64,000 bases of DNA, from contig NZ_LTAQ01000056.1 in assembly GCF_001590835.1 (NCBI RefSeq), positions 1 to 64,000 on the forward strand, read 5' to 3'. A program made the position numbers and the translations under genes. The stretch comes from Bacillus gaemokensis. Its GTDB lineage: Bacteria; Bacillota; Bacilli; Bacillales; Bacillaceae_G. The notes below the pieces were generated by a model. The model saw only the letters and a program-made list of their open reading frames with translations, was not told the origin of the DNA and did no database searches. Of this stretch, positions 26,205 to 34,455 are shown piece by piece (positions within the stretch are counted from its first letter, which is position 1; every line of letters starts with the position of its first letter).

Positions 26205-27914
26205 GTGAAAAAGAAAAAGATGAAAAAACTAACAGCAGTCGTAGCACCGGTATTAGCAATGAGTATGGCATTAACAGCATGTTCAGGATCAGGTGGGGAT
26301 AAAAAAACAAGTACGAATTCAAGTAGTGGTGATAGTAAATCCGATGTTAAGTATGCAGCAAAGCAAGTATTGAATCGTACAGAAAGAAACGAGATTCCAT
26401 CAATGGATTCTTCGAAATCTACAGATACATTATCATCACAAATTATAGGGAACACAATGGAAGGATTATATCGTCTTGATAAAAATAATAAGCCAATCCC
26501 AGCTGTAGCTGAATCAAGCACGAAAAGTGAGGATGGCAAAAAATATACATTTAAACTTCGTAAAGATGCAAAATGGTCAAATGGTGATCCGGTAACGGCG
26601 AAAGACTTTGTTTTCGCATGGCAACGTTTGTTAGATCCGAAAACAGCTGCTGAGTATGCGTTTATTGCATTTCCTTTGAAAAATGCAGAAGCAGTTAATA
26701 AAGGAACAGCAGAAGTATCTACGTTAGGTGTAAAAGCTGTGGATGATTATACATTAGAAGTTGAATTGGAAACGCCAGTTCCATACTTCTTGAATTTAAC
26801 AGCATTTGTAAACTATTATCCATTAAATGAAAAAGTTGTGAAGGAAAAAGGTGACAAGTACGGTTTAGAAGCTGATACATTAGTGTATAATGGGCCGTTT
26901 GTTATGTCAGAATGGAAGCATGAACAAGGTTGGAAGTTAAAGAAAAATGATACGTATTGGGATAAGAAAAATGTAAAACTCGAGGAAATTAACTTTAGCG
27001 TGGTAAAAGAGCCAGGAACAAATGTAAACTTATATGATAGTGGTGAAATTGACTTTACACTATTAACTGGAGAATTTGTTGATAAATATAGAGCTAAGAA
27101 AGATGAGTTTGGAACATATTTAGAAACAGGAACATTCTTCCTGCGTTTAAACCAAAAACGTGGTGGTCAAGATACACCGTTAAAGAACAAAAAATTGCGT
27201 GAAGCAATTGCAATGTCAATCGATAAAAAGGCTTTAGCAAATGTAATTTTAAATGATGGTTCAAAACCTGCAGACTTCCTAGTTCCAAAGGGATTAGCAA
27301 CAGGTCCTAGCGGTAAAGATTTCCAAGAAGAGTTTAAAAATGGCTTAAAATCAGATGCGAAAAAAGCTGCAAAAGCATGGGAAGAAGCGAAGAAAGAGCT
27401 TGGGAAAGATCAAGTAACAATTGAATTGTTAAATTACGACACTGGTAACTCGAAGAAAGTTGGAGAATATGTAAAAGATCAAATTGAGAAAAATTTAAAA
27501 GGTGTAACAGTAAATATTAAACTTCAGCCATTTAAGCAAAAATTAAAAGTTGAACAAGATCAAGATTATGACATCTCTTTTGGTGGCTGGAACCCAGACT
27601 ATGCGGATCCAATGACATTCTTAGATATGTTTGAATCTAAGCATTCGCACAACCAAATGAGTTACTCAAATCCAAAGTATGATGAGATTATCAAAAAAGG
27701 TTCAACTGAGTGGATGTCAGATGCGAAGAAACGTTGGGAAGAGTTAGGTAAAGCGGAAAAAATACTAATTGAAGAAGATGCAGCACTTGTACCGTTATAT
27801 CAATCTGGTAGAGCTTATGTAATGCAATCAAATGTAAAAGATGTTGTAAAACATAATATCAGCCCAGAATATAGCTTCAAGTGGGCATATGTAACAGAGA
27901 AAGACGGTAAGTAA
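26205..27914 (+). CDS. Oligopeptide ABC transporter substrate-binding lipoprotein (OppA-like), copy 1
   Basis: 569 residues from GTG (GGGAGGG upstream). Lipoprotein signal peptide with lipobox LTAC (Cys about residue 26), then a Ser/Gly/Lys linker and a family 5 solute-binding domain: QIIGNTMEGLYRLD, KYTFKLRKDAKWSNGDPVTAKDFVFAW, YNGPFVMSEW, LREAIAMSIDKKAL. It binds peptides outside the cell for an Opp permease. No permease or ATPase gene is adjacent, so it must share one encoded elsewhere. It is the first of three tandem paralogues with near-identical layout. In the B. cereus group, Opp systems also import signalling peptides. Confidence 0.93.
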   Translation: MKKKKMKKLTAVVAPVLAMSMALTACSGSGGDKKTSTNSSSGDSKSDVKYAAKQVLNRTERNEIPSMDSSKSTDTLSSQIIGNTMEGLYRLDKNNKPIPAVAESSTKSEDGKKYTFKLRKDAKWSNGDPVTAKDFVFAWQRLLDPKTAAEYAFIAFPLKNAEAVNKGTAEVSTLGVKAVDDYTLEVELETPVPYFLNLTAFVNYYPLNEKVVKEKGDKYGLEADTLVYNGPFVMSEWKHEQGWKLKKNDTYWDKKNVKLEEINFSVVKEPGTNVNLYDSGEIDFTLLTGEFVDKYRAKKDEFGTYLETGTFFLRLNQKRGGQDTPLKNKKLREAIAMSIDKKALANVILNDGSKPADFLVPKGLATGPSGKDFQEEFKNGLKSDAKKAAKAWEEAKKELGKDQVTIELLNYDTGNSKKVGEYVKDQIEKNLKGVTVNIKLQPFKQKLKVEQDQDYDISFGGWNPDYADPMTFLDMFESKHSHNQMSYSNPKYDEIIKKGSTEWMSDAKKRWEELGKAEKILIEEDAALVPLYQSGRAYVMQSNVKDVVKHNISPEYSFKWAYVTEKDGK

Positions 27915-27926
27915 TAAAAGATAAAG

Positions 27927-27970
27927 AGCATTTCTATAAGTAGGATATCTACTTTTAGGGATGCTTTTTT
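27927..27970 (+). terminator. Terminator after OppA-like gene 1
   Basis: AGCATTTCTATAAGTAG pairs imperfectly with CTACTTTTAGGGATGCT, followed by T. The hairpin is shared with copy 2. Confidence 0.75.
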
Positions 27971-28176
27971 CTATGAAGTCAATCTTTTTTAGATTGTGTC
28001 ATTAAGAAATAATATTTTGAAAATATAGTGGTAAAGAATCTTTTAAGTTGAGAGGAATGAAAGTAGTAATTAAAAAGTGAAAGAAGAATACGGGGCATGC
28101 AGTATTCTTATAGTAGATGGGGGAGATAGTAAAGAATCTAATTATGAAACTAAAAACAGAATATTATAAAAATAAC

Positions 28177-28252
28177 TTTACAAAAACGTGAAAATAAGTA
28201 GAATATTAATCAATAAGAATTTTCTAATAATTATATAAATTATCAGAAAATC
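28177..28252 (+). promoter_or_regulatory. Promoter and CodY-like box of OppA-like gene 2
   Basis: TTTACA (28177-28182), 16 bp, TAGAAT (28199-28204). AATTATCAGAAAATC (28238-28252) has two mismatches to the CodY consensus. TTTCTAATAATT upstream pairs partly with AATTATCAGAAA. Confidence 0.6.
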
Positions 28253-28296
28253 TCTCAAAATTAGCATCGTACATATAAATTAGGGAGGGTACACAA

Positions 28297-30009
28297 ATGA
28301 ATAAGAAAAAGCTAAAGAAACTAACAGCGGTTGTAGCGCCAGTATTAGCAATGAGTATGGCATTATCAGCATGCTCAGGGTCAGGTGGGGACAAAAAGAC
28401 AAGTACGACTTCAAGTAGCGGTGATAGTAAATCTTCTGATATTAAGTATGCAGCAAAACAAGTCTTGAATCGTACAGAGAATCAAGAAATTCCAACAATG
28501 GATACGTCGAAATCTACCGATACACTTGGAGCACAAATTTTAGGAAATACAATGGAAGGGTTATATCGTCTTGATAAAGAGAATAAACCAATCCCGGCTG
28601 CAGCTGAATCAAGCACGAAAAGTGAGGATGGTAAAAAATATACATTTAAGTTGCGTAAAGATGCAAAATGGTCAAATGGTGATCCAGTAACAGCGAAAGA
28701 TTTCGTCTTCGCGTGGAAACGCTTACTAGATAAAAATACGGCTGCTGAATATGCATTTATTGCTTACTATATTAAAAATGCGGAAGCAATTAACAAAGGT
28801 GAAGCAGATGCATCTACATTAGGGGCGAAAGCAGTGGATGATTATACACTGGAAGTAGAATTAGAAAAACCAGTGCCATATTTCTTGAATTTAATGGCAT
28901 TTGCATCATACTATCCATTAAATGAAAAATTTGTTAAAGAGAAAGGAGATAAATTTGGTTTAGAGGCAGATACCGTTTTATATAATGGGCCGTTCGTAAT
29001 GTCAGAGTGGAAACACGAACAAGGCTGGAAATTAAAGAAAAACGATAATTATTGGGATAAAAAGACTGTGAAACTAGAAGAAATTAACTATAGCGTTGTA
29101 AAAGAAGTAGCTACAAAAGTAAATCTATATGATACTGGAGAAATTGACTTTACACTATTATCAGGAGAATTTGTTGATAAATATAAGCCTAAGAAAGATG
29201 AATACGGTGAGTATGCAGAGTCAAGTACATTCTTCTTACGTTTAAACGAGAAACGTGGAGGTCAAGATACACCACTGAAAAGTAAAAAATTACGTGAAGC
29301 GATAGCATTATCAATTGATAAAAAAGGATTAGCGAATGTTATTTTAAACAACGGATCGAAACCAACAGATCAATTAGTGCCAAAAGGATTAGCAAAAGGC
29401 CCAGATGGTAAAGATTTCACAGAATCATTTAAAAATGGTTTGAAACAAGATAAGAAAAAAGCAGCAAAAGCTTGGGAAGAAGCGAAAAAAGAGCTTGGTA
29501 AAGATCAAGTGACAATTGAATTGCTGAGTTATGATGATGGAACAGCGAAAAAAGTTGCTGATTATATAAAAGATCAAATTGAGAAAAATTTAAAAGGGGT
29601 AACGATTAATACGAAAATCCAGCCATTTAAACAAAAGTTAAAACTAGAGACAGCACAAGATTATGAAATTTCTTTTGCAGGTTGGAGTCCAGACTATGCA
29701 GATCCAATGACATTTATCGATATGTTTGAAACAAAGAGTCCATATAACCAAATGAGCTATTCCAACTCAAAATATGATGGGATGGTTAAAAAAGCAGGAA
29801 ATGAATTAATGTCTGATGCGAAAAAACGTTGGGAAGAGTTAGGAAAGGCAGAGAAATTGTTACTTGAAGAAGACGCAGCAATGGTTCCTTTATATCAAAC
29901 TGGTAGAGCATATGTAATGAAACCAAATATAAAAGGAATTGTAAAACATAATATCAGCCCAGAATATAGCTTCAAATGGGCGTATGTAGAGGAGAAAGAC
30001 GGAAAATAA
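28297..30009 (+). CDS. OppA-like substrate-binding lipoprotein, copy 2
   Basis: 570 residues from ATG (GGGAGGG upstream). Lipobox LSAC, then the same family 5 domain as copies 1 and 3 (QILGNTMEGLYRLD, KYTFKLRKDAKWSNGDP, YNGPFVMSEW, LREAIALSIDKKGL). Differences cluster in the linker and in exposed loops, for example GSKPTDQLVPKGLAKGP where copy 1 has GSKPADFLVPKGLATGP. It has its own promoter and terminator, so the copies can be regulated apart. Peptide preference may differ. Confidence 0.93.
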   Translation: MNKKKLKKLTAVVAPVLAMSMALSACSGSGGDKKTSTTSSSGDSKSSDIKYAAKQVLNRTENQEIPTMDTSKSTDTLGAQILGNTMEGLYRLDKENKPIPAAAESSTKSEDGKKYTFKLRKDAKWSNGDPVTAKDFVFAWKRLLDKNTAAEYAFIAYYIKNAEAINKGEADASTLGAKAVDDYTLEVELEKPVPYFLNLMAFASYYPLNEKFVKEKGDKFGLEADTVLYNGPFVMSEWKHEQGWKLKKNDNYWDKKTVKLEEINYSVVKEVATKVNLYDTGEIDFTLLSGEFVDKYKPKKDEYGEYAESSTFFLRLNEKRGGQDTPLKSKKLREAIALSIDKKGLANVILNNGSKPTDQLVPKGLAKGPDGKDFTESFKNGLKQDKKKAAKAWEEAKKELGKDQVTIELLSYDDGTAKKVADYIKDQIEKNLKGVTINTKIQPFKQKLKLETAQDYEISFAGWSPDYADPMTFIDMFETKSPYNQMSYSNSKYDGMVKKAGNELMSDAKKRWEELGKAEKLLLEEDAAMVPLYQTGRAYVMKPNIKGIVKHNISPEYSFKWAYVEEKDGK

Positions 30010-30022
30010 TATAAAGCTAAAG

Positions 30023-30067
30023 GGCATTTCTATAAGTAGGATATTTACTTATAGAGAATGCTTTTTT
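30023..30067 (+). terminator. Terminator after OppA-like gene 2
   Basis: GGCATTTCTATAAGTA pairs with TACTTATAGAGAATGCT, followed by T. Similar to the hairpin after copy 1. Confidence 0.78.
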
Positions 30068-30262
30068 CTATGAAAATACATTGAATAAGTTTCTATAGCT
30101 ATAATAGTAATGAATTTTTTAATGACTATGAATGAAAATGAAGCATTAAAAAATTAGAGAAGAATACGACGTATGTTGTGTTCATATAGTAAATCGGGGG
30201 CTATTAAAAAATCTAATTATTGATATATTGAAAGAAATTTCAGAATTTTTTTGAAAAATAAC

Positions 30263-30338
30263 TTTACAAAAGTATGAAAATTGATAGAATATTAACTAAT
30301 AAGAATCTTCTGATAATAATGCGAGTTATCAGAAAATC
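30263..30338 (+). promoter_or_regulatory. Promoter and weakened CodY-like box of OppA-like gene 3
   Basis: TTTACA (30263-30268), 16 bp, TAGAAT (30285-30290). AGTTATCAGAAAATC (30324-30338) has three mismatches to the CodY consensus. CTTCTGATAA and TTATCAGAA form an inverted repeat around it. Confidence 0.55.
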
Positions 30339-30381
30339 TCTCGAAGTGGCATCGTACATATAAATTAGGGAGGGTACACAA

Positions 30382-32094
30382 ATGAAAAAAATGAAGAAAC
30401 TAACAGCGGTTGTAGCACCAGTATTAGCAGTGAGTATGGCATTATCAGCATGCTCGGGATCAGGTGAGGATAAGAAGGCAAATACATCGCCTAAAAATAG
30501 TAGCGGTGAGGACAGTAAAGCTGATATTAAGTATGCAGCAAAACAAGTACTGAATCGTACAGAAACAAATGAGATACCAACGATGGATACTTCCAAAAAC
30601 ACAGATACTCTGGGATCACAAATTTTAGGAAATACAATGGAAGGCTTATATCGCCTTGATAAAGATAATAAGCCGATTCCCGCTGTGGCAGAATCTAGCA
30701 CGAAAAGTGAGGATGGCAAGAAATATACATTTAAACTTCGCAAAGATGCAAAGTGGTCAAACGGTGATCCTGTAACAGCGAAAGATTTTGTGTTTGCATG
30801 GCAACGGTTAGTAGATCCAAAGACAGCTGCTGAATACGCATTTATTGCTTATTATGTTAAAAATGCAGAAGCAATTAACAGTGGAAAAGCAGAAGTGTCT
30901 ACTTTAGGTGTAAAAGCGGTAGATGATCACACACTTGAAGTTGAACTGGAAAGGGCAACTCCATATTTCTTAAACTTAACGGCATTTGTATCATATTATC
31001 CACTAAATGAGAAGTTTGTAAAAGAAAAAGGAGCTAAATACGGTTTAGAGTCAGATACGGTAGTGTATAATGGACCGTTTGTTTTAACGGATTGGAAGCA
31101 TGAGCAAGGTTGGAAGTTGAAGAAAAATGATAGCTATTGGGATAAAAAGAGTGTGAAGTTAGACGAAATCAACTATAGCGTTGTAAAAGAAGTAGCTACT
31201 CGTGTGAATCTATATGATAGTGGTCAAATTGATTTTGCATTATTATCAGGAGAGTTTGTTGACAAATATAAATCGAAGAAAGATGAATTTGGAACATATT
31301 TAGAAACAAGTACATTCTACTTACGTTTGAATCAAAAACGTGCTGGCCAAGATACACCATTAAAGAGCAAAAAATTACGTGAAGCAATTGCATTATCAAT
31401 TGATAAAAAGGCTTTAGCAAATGTAATCTTAAATGATGGATCAAAACCTGTAGATTTCTTAGTACCAAAAGGATTAGCAACTGGGCCGGATGGTAAAGAT
31501 TTCGCAGAGACATTTAAAAATGGCTTAAAACAAGATACGAAAAAAGCAGCAGCAGCTTGGGAAGAAGCGAAGAAAGAACTTGGTAAAGATCAAGTGACAA
31601 TTGAATTATTGAACTATGATACTGGTAATGCGAAAAAAGTGGGAGAGTATGTAAAAGACCAGATTGAGAAAAATTTAAAGGGTGTAACCGTAAATATTAA
31701 ACTTCAACCATTTAAACAAAAGTTAAAATTAGAATCTGATCAAGATTATGATTTTTCATATGGTGGCTGGAACCCAGACTATGCGGATCCAATGACATAC
31801 TTAGATATGTTTGAATCAACAAATTCTCAAAACCAAATGAGTTACTCAGATCCAAAATATGATGAAATGATTAAACAAGGTAAGACAGAGTTAATGGCGG
31901 ATTCGAAGAAACGTTGGGAAGAGTTAGGAAAGGCAGAAAAACAGTTACTTGAAAAAGATGTAGCGCTTATACCGTTACACCAATCAGGTAGATCTTATGT
32001 ATTACAGCCAAATGTGAAAGGAATTGTAAAACATAATATCAGTCCAGAATATAGCTTTAAGTGGGCGTATGTAACGGAGAAAGATAGTAAGTAA
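30382..32094 (+). CDS. OppA-like substrate-binding lipoprotein, copy 3
   Basis: 570 residues from ATG (GGGAGGG upstream). Lipobox LSAC, a slightly longer charged linker than its neighbours, then the family 5 peptide-binding domain (QILGNTMEGLYRLD, YNGPFVLTDW, LREAIALSIDKKAL). It is most like copy 1 in the second lobe (PVDFLVPKGLATGP, LLNYDTGN). Own promoter and terminator. No Opp permease genes in the window. The triplication suggests gene duplication with shifting peptide range. Confidence 0.93.
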   Translation: MKKMKKLTAVVAPVLAVSMALSACSGSGEDKKANTSPKNSSGEDSKADIKYAAKQVLNRTETNEIPTMDTSKNTDTLGSQILGNTMEGLYRLDKDNKPIPAVAESSTKSEDGKKYTFKLRKDAKWSNGDPVTAKDFVFAWQRLVDPKTAAEYAFIAYYVKNAEAINSGKAEVSTLGVKAVDDHTLEVELERATPYFLNLTAFVSYYPLNEKFVKEKGAKYGLESDTVVYNGPFVLTDWKHEQGWKLKKNDSYWDKKSVKLDEINYSVVKEVATRVNLYDSGQIDFALLSGEFVDKYKSKKDEFGTYLETSTFYLRLNQKRAGQDTPLKSKKLREAIALSIDKKALANVILNDGSKPVDFLVPKGLATGPDGKDFAETFKNGLKQDTKKAAAAWEEAKKELGKDQVTIELLNYDTGNAKKVGEYVKDQIEKNLKGVTVNIKLQPFKQKLKLESDQDYDFSYGGWNPDYADPMTYLDMFESTNSQNQMSYSDPKYDEMIKQGKTELMADSKKRWEELGKAEKQLLEKDVALIPLHQSGRSYVLQPNVKGIVKHNISPEYSFKWAYVTEKDSK

Positions 32095-32102
32095 TGAAAG
32101 TG

Positions 32103-32146
32103 AAAGCATTTCTAAAGTGAATCCTATTCCTTTAGAAATGCTTTTT
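32103..32146 (+). terminator. Terminator after OppA-like gene 3
   Basis: AAAGCATTTCTAAAG pairs with CTTTAGAAATGCTTT, with a T-rich tail. Confidence 0.85.
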
Positions 32147-32246
32147 ATTTTGATAAGGAGAAGTTTTTATAGAAACTACCGTTTCTTTTGCACCGTTTTT
32201 TTAGTGTATGAATATAGGTAATATAGAAAAAATGAAGGAGAATCCT

Positions 32247-32966
32247 ATGAAACGGAACGTATACCTTGATTTTTTAGCTTATTATGGAATTGGGAGTGCT
32301 CACCCTGGTGGATTTACGTTAACAAAACAGCTATTAGCTCAGCTGCCATTAAGAAATGGAGCAAATGTACTGGAGATAGGATGCGGAACAGGGCGGACAG
32401 CAGCTTATATGAAAAAGGAATTTGGTTGCAAAGTAACGGCAGTTGAAAATAATGAGATTATGATTCAAAAGGCAAAGGATAGGTGGCTATTTGAAAAATT
32501 AAACATCGAATTGATTCAAGGAAATGCAGAACAATTACCATTTTTAGATGAAGAATTTGAATTTGTACTTGGAGAATCTATACTTGCTTTTACAAATAAA
32601 GAACAGTCGATTCCAGAATGTTATCGTGTGTTACAAAAGAATGGAAAGCTTGTTGTAGTTGAAATGATAATTGAGAAACATATAACGAAGGAAGAAGAAG
32701 AGAAAATATTACAATTATATGGAATGCAGCAGTTATTAACAGAGGATGAATGGGTTCGCTTATTTCAAAAGGAAAGCTTCGAACGAATAACAATTGGCGG
32801 TGGTGGTACAATTGCCGAGACAATTACAGGACAAATGGAGCAGCCAGAATGGAATTTGTCACAGTATATTCCGCCCGAATTGTATGATGCATGGGTCCAA
32901 CATGAACAAGTGTTGCATATGTACCAACATGTATTAGGGCACCGTATATTTATTTGTGAAAAGTAA
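32247..32966 (+). CDS. Class I SAM-dependent methyltransferase
   Basis: 239 residues from ATG 32247, with AAGGAG six bases upstream; the longer frame from 32208 lacks a site. SAM-binding motif I VLEIGCGTGRTAAYM is near residue 46, motif II VTAVENNEIMI follows, then the QGNAEQLPFLDEEFEFVLGES segment typical of UbiE/arsenite-type methyltransferases. A C-terminal helical part may hold the substrate. The substrate is unknown. It is a single gene, between the OppA set and a convergent Cys-rich gene. Confidence 0.85.
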   Translation: MKRNVYLDFLAYYGIGSAHPGGFTLTKQLLAQLPLRNGANVLEIGCGTGRTAAYMKKEFGCKVTAVENNEIMIQKAKDRWLFEKLNIELIQGNAEQLPFLDEEFEFVLGESILAFTNKEQSIPECYRVLQKNGKLVVVEMIIEKHITKEEEEKILQLYGMQQLLTEDEWVRLFQKESFERITIGGGGTIAETITGQMEQPEWNLSQYIPPELYDAWVQHEQVLHMYQHVLGHRIFICEK

Positions 32967-33017
32967 AAGGGCAAATTTATGATTCGTTTGATTGGTGATA
33001 TGTGGGTGTGTTGGTGA

Positions 33018-33051
33018 AAAGGAGTTGACTAAAAACATAGTCAGCTCCTTC
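33018..33051. terminator. Hairpin between convergent genes
   Basis: AAGGAGTTGACTA pairs with TAGTCAGCTCCTT (one wobble). The T tail is short on the minus strand and absent on the plus strand. Confidence 0.55.
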
Positions 33052-33056
33052 ATATA

Positions 33057-33440
33057 TTAGATGAAGAATAATGCAGCTAAAGTAATTCCAAAGATAAAAC
33101 CAAAGGCTAATCCATAGCCTCCGCCACCATATCCATAACCTCCAAAACCGCATCCACTACAGTTTCCGCATCCACCGCATCCGCCGCGACCTCCACCAAA
33201 TCCAAATCCACAACGGTTACATTGACGTAGACCACCGCAAAAGTCACAGCCGCCATTTGCATATGCATCATAGTATCCAAAACCTGTATCAAAAGATGGA
33301 CGGTGAATTGGCTCAATCCAAACCGAATCTTTTGTAACATCAGTTATTTTGCCTAAATGAATATAACCATTACGATCTTCAATTCGTACAACTTTACCAA
33401 AATAACGTCGGCAAGTATTATAACATTTTTGTCGATGCAT
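33057..33440 (-). CDS. Cys/Gly-rich small protein with C-terminal membrane segment
   Basis: 127 residues from ATG 33440 (GGAGG upstream). The first 50 residues are a basic, beta-rich domain (YFGKVVRIEDRNGYIHLGKITDV). Residues about 60-108 are very rich in Gly and Cys (CDFCGG, CNRCGFGFGGGRGGCGGCGNC). A hydrophobic tail (AFGFIFGITLAALFFI) ends the protein. I do not recognise a named family. Cys-rich proteins with this look occur in Bacillus spore coats, and a sigma-K-like -10 (CATATCGTA) lies 28 bases before the start codon, so a coat or outer-spore role is possible but unproven. Confidence 0.75.
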   Translation of the reverse strand: MHRQKCYNTCRRYFGKVVRIEDRNGYIHLGKITDVTKDSVWIEPIHRPSFDTGFGYYDAYANGGCDFCGGLRQCNRCGFGFGGGRGGCGGCGNCSGCGFGGYGYGGGGYGLAFGFIFGITLAALFFI

Positions 33441-33467
33441 GTTTCTCCTCCTTCCGTGTTACAGTAA

Positions 33468-33476
33468 TACGATATG
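33468..33476 (-). promoter_or_regulatory. Sigma-K-like -10 element
   Basis: CATATCGTA on the minus strand fits CATANNNTA, the late mother-cell sigma-K -10. A matching -35 at the right distance is not clear. Confidence 0.3.
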
Positions 33477-33576
33477 TTAACAGGACAAGTGCGGCTTGTA
33501 CGATTGACCTTAGTTTCATAATTGTTAGGAGAAAGGGGAAATATATGTGGAAGATGAATAGCAAGGAGTGAACAAT

Positions 33577-33912
33577 ATGGAACCTACAGATCAATTTCAA
33601 ACGTATGAAGTTTCTTGGGATGACTTTGCAGGTGCAATTCGTAGTGAAATGGAGAGGCAAGTGGGTACGGATATTATTGATCGGATTGTTTGTGATTTGA
33701 AGGATGGATTCGAGGTGTATACATATGTACAAGGGGATTTGGATTTTGAATATAAAGAGGCGTTTGAACGAAAATTTGGGAGTGATGGAGAAATTCCGAA
33801 TTTGTTAACAGTCATTTTATTAGCAAGTATTTATCATACAAGTGAAGAGAATATTCGCTTGCATGCAAATAATAAGGACAATCCTATTGTTGAAGTGTAT
33901 GTGAAAAGATAA
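33577..33912 (+). CDS. Hypothetical acidic protein (111 aa)
   Basis: ATG 33577 has AAGGAG 8 bases upstream; the in-frame GTG at 33568 overlaps that site. The product is acidic (EPTDQFQTYEVSWDDFAG at the start), appears soluble, has no signal peptide, and includes a VILLASIYHTSEENIRLH helix near the end. I do not recognise a family. It is divergent from the Cys-rich gene and has its own terminator, so it is probably a real single gene. Confidence 0.7.
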   Translation: MEPTDQFQTYEVSWDDFAGAIRSEMERQVGTDIIDRIVCDLKDGFEVYTYVQGDLDFEYKEAFERKFGSDGEIPNLLTVILLASIYHTSEENIRLHANNKDNPIVEVYVKR

Positions 33913-33945
33913 GAACACGCTGTTATAGGCGTGTTTTTTATTTGT
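33912..33945 (+). terminator. Terminator after hypothetical gene
   Basis: AACACGC pairs with GCGTGTT, followed by T. Confidence 0.8.
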
Positions 33946-34022
33946 ATGATATAAATTGAAGTACTTTGCTAATTAGGAAATATCAATCTTGATTATTGAG
34001 TAGTAATATTTTTATCCCGCCA

Positions 34023-34098
34023 TTTGCGGACAGTAACACTCACACCTCAACATTCAGCGAAAGCAAAGAAGATAGATGAGAGATGAACTGTCCGTAAA
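34023..34098. repeat. Short interspersed repeat, bcr-like
   Basis: TTTGCGGACAGT (34023-34034) and ACTGTCCGTAAA (34087-34098) form end repeats with one mismatch, and GAAGATAGATG lies inside. Both the ACTGTCCGT end and the GAAGATAGATG string recur in the element at 53186-53283. The B. cereus group has families of such elements (bcr). The rest of this gene-free stretch, up to 34455, has no credible gene: the 70-codon frame at 34138 lacks a ribosome site. Confidence 0.5.
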
Positions 34099-34455
34099 AG
34101 TCTTCACTGTATATACAGACATTTCCTTTCATTTAAAATGCAAAAGTTGAACTGTTCAGTTAGAAGAGAAAATCAAACTTTTTCATGGGAATTTTCCGCA
34201 CGAAATGTAGGGAGAGTCTGTTTTGTAATTTCTTTTCAAAGCAGGCTCGTTTATTTGAAAAATAAACACGATAAAACGTACTTTCAATTACAATTTACAA
34301 GGAGGTATAACTGGAAAACGAGGTATTATTTCAGCATCTTATTTACATAATCATATTATGATAATCTATATGTCCCAAAATACAAGTCATATATCTTGTT
34401 TCTTTTCATAAATTTAAACATAGGAATTTGTCTACAAAGGTGGCGAAGTCTCATC

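Noticed and set aside
34138-34350. 70-residue open frame before the vWA gene
   Set aside because: No ribosome site and no family resemblance. The nearby AAGGAGG at about 34300 leads only to a 16-codon CTG-started frame.
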